Below are positions 6,207-8,559 of a stretch of DNA of 8,559 nt, in pieces; position 1 is the first letter of the stretch, and every line of letters begins with the position of its first letter. The position numbers and the translations under genes were made by a program. This stretch comes from DASQJJ01 sp035631115. GTDB lineage: Bacteria; Patescibacteriota; Microgenomatia; Levybacterales; UBA12049. Where the stretch lies: positions 1-8,559 of the forward strand of contig DASQJJ010000054.1 of assembly GCA_035631115.1 (NCBI GenBank), written 5' to 3'. Under the pieces are notes generated by a model. It saw only the letters and a program-made list of their open reading frames with translations. It had not been told where the DNA came from and made no database searches.

Positions 6207-6995
6207 TTAGCTGCTTGCACTTGTGTAAAATCTAAGGGCAAATTTCCAAAAAATCCTCGACAACAAAATAGACCCACTAGCAACAACGAAAAGTACCCCG
6301 ATTTCCCACCAATTTGCTTTTTGGAGAAGCACTCTTATAGGAATAGTTATGGAGAGGGAAAAAAAGATAAAAAATGCAAAAAAGAAATTTGTCTTATTTA
6401 AAAACATGTTTGATGGATAACGTAACGATCCCATAAAAATATACAGAAGATCTCTAAGATTTGAGAGATTAGTAAACCAAACAGAAAGAGTAACAACTCC
6501 AAACCAAACACTATAGATAATACACATTCCAATTATCATAAGAAGCATAGATACAATCACTGACATTACAGTAAAAGGAAAGCTAACTGCATGCACAAAA
6601 AAGATAACAAATCCCAAACACACACATATTCGCACAACTTGCATAAAATCTATAAAACGAAAACTAAGAATAAACTGAGAATCTATTGGCTTTGTGAGAA
6701 TAAGATCTAAATCTCCTCTATGTACTATATCTGGGATTCTTCCAATATTTGATGCGCAGAGAAGATAAAAGGTTCCTGCAAAAATTGGGTAAATTCCCGC
6801 AAGAAGGATAAGTTCGTTCCGACTCCATCCATATGCACCAGAAATTCGAAGGGTCAGAACATACATATTAAAAATTCCAATAATTCCCCAGAAAACCGTA
6901 TACAAAATAGTTAAGAAAAAACTAGCTCGATAGGTAAAAAGGAGCGTAAAATTAATTTTTATAAAACTAAGATATATCCGTAAATATCTTTTCAT
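6207..6995 (-). CDS. ABC-2 family exporter permease (COG3694-like)
   Basis: 262 residues from ATG 6995, about six membrane segments. It belongs to the ABC-2-like permeases of PF06182, usual length 260-270. Hallmarks are a basic start MKRYLRIYLSF, YRASFFLTILY, the cytosolic coupling block HRGDLDLILTKPID (about 92-105) that is seen as RGxLDxxLxxP in the family, and RYPSNMF (about 192-198). It should form the membrane channel together with the upstream permease, powered by the ATPase. An in-frame TTG at 7007, two bases after the upstream stop, would add four residues; ATG 6995 is preferred because it matches the usual family N-terminus. Neither start has a Shine-Dalgarno motif, so translation is probably coupled to the upstream permease. 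It is the last gene of the visible operon, and its stop touches the heptamer array. Substrate unknown; related trios are annotated as uncharacterised transport systems. Confidence 0.88.
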   Translation of the reverse strand: MKRYLRIYLSFIKINFTLLFTYRASFFLTILYTVFWGIIGIFNMYVLTLRISGAYGWSRNELILLAGIYPIFAGTFYLLCASNIGRIPDIVHRGDLDLILTKPIDSQFILSFRFIDFMQVVRICVCLGFVIFFVHAVSFPFTVMSVIVSMLLMIIGMCIIYSVWFGVVTLSVWFTNLSNLRDLLYIFMGSLRYPSNMFLNKTNFFFAFFIFFSLSITIPIRVLLQKANWWEIGVLFVVASGSILLSRIFWKFALRFYTSASS

Positions 6996-7009
6996 AATAT
7001 CAGTCAAAC

Positions 7010-7804
7010 TTATATTCCAATAGCAGTAAATTTTTTTAGTGCATTTTTTAAAATCAATTTATAAAGACCAACGAAAAGAAGTAACCAAATAAGCTGTCCT
7101 GCAAATGTAAAAAACATTTCTATTACAGTTAACTTTCCTTGAAATGCGATAACAGGAAAATAAATAACATAACTAAAAGGAAGAAAATAAGCGATAAATG
7201 AAAGCCATGAAGGCATAAGATATAAAGGCACTACATATCCCCCCACTACAAGATTGACAATAATAAAAAATTGATAAATTCCATCTGGTTCTTTTATCCA
7301 TAGCGCAATAAGTCCTAGAATCATTTTAAAAGTAAATGAAATCATAAATCCTGTAATTGCAAGACATACTGCAAATATCAATACATACCAGGTACTACTA
7401 ATAGTAAAGCTACCAAAAAATAAATAGAGTATAAAACCCGCACATACAGCAAATATTCCTTGGAATAAACGATACGGCAATTCTTGAATAAACTTCATGA
7501 GAAAATAAGGAAAAGGTCTCATGAGATATATTGATAAGTCTCCTTTTAAAATATCCTCTCGAGAAATATCTTCTTCAATGTGACTTGTTAAAAAAGAATC
7601 TGCCATAGTAAGCAGTAAATAGTATGAGGTTATTGTTGAAACAGTCCATCCTGTAATCACTGATTGATGACCAGCAGAGATACCTCTCCAGAAAAGAAGG
7701 AGAAGAAGTGGATTAATAAGAGATACAAGAAACCATACAAATATTCTTCCACGCTGTTCTATAACACGCTGAAAGGTAAGTAAAAACATCCGTATTGGTT
7801 TCAT
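7010..7804 (-). CDS. ABC-2 family exporter permease (COG4587-like)
   Basis: 264 residues with about six membrane segments, starting at ATG 7804, which overlaps the ATPase stop as ATGA. It is the partner permease of the same PF06182-type system. The family block DILKGDLSIYLMRPFPYF (about 84-101) is the cytosolic coupling region, equivalent to RGDLDLILTKP in the downstream permease, and the later segment GGYVVPLYLMPSW followed by LPF (about 188-210) matches the G-x3-P-L-x-x-x-P-x-W plus LPF pattern of this permease type. Together with the second permease it should make a heterodimeric membrane pore. The four-base overlap with the ATPase gene and the short gap to the next permease show a tightly coupled operon. 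The two permeases are paralogues with similar topology but clearly diverged sequence. Substrate cannot be inferred. Confidence 0.9.
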   Translation of the reverse strand: MKPIRMFLLTFQRVIEQRGRIFVWFLVSLINPLLLLLFWRGISAGHQSVITGWTVSTITSYYLLLTMADSFLTSHIEEDISREDILKGDLSIYLMRPFPYFLMKFIQELPYRLFQGIFAVCAGFILYLFFGSFTISSTWYVLIFAVCLAITGFMISFTFKMILGLIALWIKEPDGIYQFFIIVNLVVGGYVVPLYLMPSWLSFIAYFLPFSYVIYFPVIAFQGKLTVIEMFFTFAGQLIWLLLFVGLYKLILKNALKKFTAIGI

Positions 7805-8559
7805 TTGTTAAATTCATTTGATGTCATGGTAAATACATCTCGAATAATATCTTCTACATCTGGATCTTCTATTGTTACATCTTCCACTGGCAATAGACTT
7901 AATATTTTTCCTGCAGATTTACTTGCATTTACAGATGGGACACTTAATACCAACTCAGGATACTTAAATTTCTTTATTTCTCCTATATTTTCTAATTTTC
8001 TTGGATCTACCATGTTATTTAACACAACAGAAATTAATTTATATGGTGCATGCTTTTTAACCAAGTCTGATAAGAGTCCATCAAATAATATTTTCCCATG
8101 ATTAATAATAATTACCCTTTTGCATAATGCTTCTACATCTCCCATATAATGACTTGTTAAAAGAATTGTTGCTTTATATCTACGGTTGTATTCTCTTATA
8201 AATTCACGTAAATTCTGTTGCATCACAACATCAAGGCCAATTGTTGGCTCATCAAGAAATAATACTTTAGGATTATGAAGGAGAGATGCGATAAGTTCCA
8301 TTTTCATTCGCTGACCTAGAGAAAGTTTTCTTACCTGTACCTTTAATTGCTCTTCTGCATCAAGAAGATGGGATAAATCATGTACCGTTTCTGTAAATTG
8401 TTTTTCTGGAATTTCATAAATTTCTTTATTAAGCAGAAATGTCTCCATTGCTGGTAAATCCCACCATAATTGATTTTTCTGCCCCATAACAAGGGCAATC
8501 TGCTTAAGAAATTTTGTTTTTCTATTAAATGGAGTAAATCCCAAAACGTCGACTACCCC
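7801..8559 (-). CDS. ABC exporter ATP-binding protein (COG4586-like), 5' part outside window
   Basis: The frame is open to the right edge (252 codons visible), so Walker A and the N-terminus lie beyond the window. Visible in order: VLGFTPFNRK, the Q-loop in MGQKNQLWWDLP (Gln codon 8481-8479), which is a hallmark of the COG4586 ATPases, the signature LSLGQ (8325-8311), Walker B VLFLDEP (8265-8245), the D-loop in IGLD, and the switch histidine in LTSHYM (8151-8149). A C-terminal extension of about 90 residues follows (KLISVVLNNM to the end), as in other exporter ATPases with a regulatory tail. A TTG at 8544 lies inside the conserved region and is not a start. It energises the two permeases encoded immediately downstream, with its TGA overlapping the next ATG. 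The operon promoter is outside the window. Confidence 0.95.
   Translation of the reverse strand, partial: GVVDVLGFTPFNRKTKFLKQIALVMGQKNQLWWDLPAMETFLLNKEIYEIPEKQFTETVHDLSHLLDAEEQLKVQVRKLSLGQRMKMELIASLLHNPKVLFLDEPTIGLDVVMQQNLREFIREYNRRYKATILLTSHYMGDVEALCKRVIIINHGKILFDGLLSDLVKKHAPYKLISVVLNNMVDPRKLENIGEIKKFKYPELVLSVPSVNASKSAGKILSLLPVEDVTIEDPDVEDIIRDVFTMTSNEFNK

Noticed and set aside
6996..7007. TTG at 7007 as start of the second permease
   Set aside because: ATG at 6995 matches the usual family start; TTG remains a possible alternative.

Overview
The window is AT-rich (roughly one third G+C by eye), densely packed, and uses TGA as a normal stop. Short intergenic gaps, absence of Shine-Dalgarno motifs at every visible start, a single-chain UvrD-type helicase fused to a RecB-like nuclease, and small divergent proteins all suggest an uncultured bacterium of the Candidate Phyla Radiation (Patescibacteria). 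That placement is inferred from style; no phylogenetic marker was compared.

Layout from left to right: the 3' part of rmuC (+) runs in from the left edge and converges on an FAD/NAD(P)H oxidoreductase gene (-), with a heptanucleotide repeat in the 14-bp gap. The oxidoreductase diverges from a membrane-anchored cupredoxin-fold gene (+) that appears to have lost all its copper ligands. Six bases later begins a 955-residue UvrD/Rep-type helicase with a C-terminal Fe-S PD-(D/E)XK nuclease (+). A clear promoter then drives the RNase P RNA gene (+), whose 3' P1 strand overlaps the end of an AI-2E-family membrane protein gene (-). That gene has an extended -10 placed so close to its ATG that the mRNA is probably leaderless. 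A second heptamer-periodic tract follows. The right end is a three-gene ABC-2 type exporter operon on the minus strand: an ATPase (cut by the right edge) and two permeases, matching the COG4586/COG4587/COG3694 trio.

Functionally the genes fall into DNA maintenance (rmuC, helicase-nuclease), RNA processing (rnpB), an envelope or redox pair of unknown substrate (oxidoreductase and cupredoxin-like protein), and membrane transport (AI-2E protein, ABC exporter). I see no phage, transposon, CRISPR or defence island. The most interesting signals are the copper-less cupredoxin, the shared heptamer repeat family at gene ends, the sense/antisense overlap at rnpB, and the missing Shine-Dalgarno sites with probable leaderless expression.
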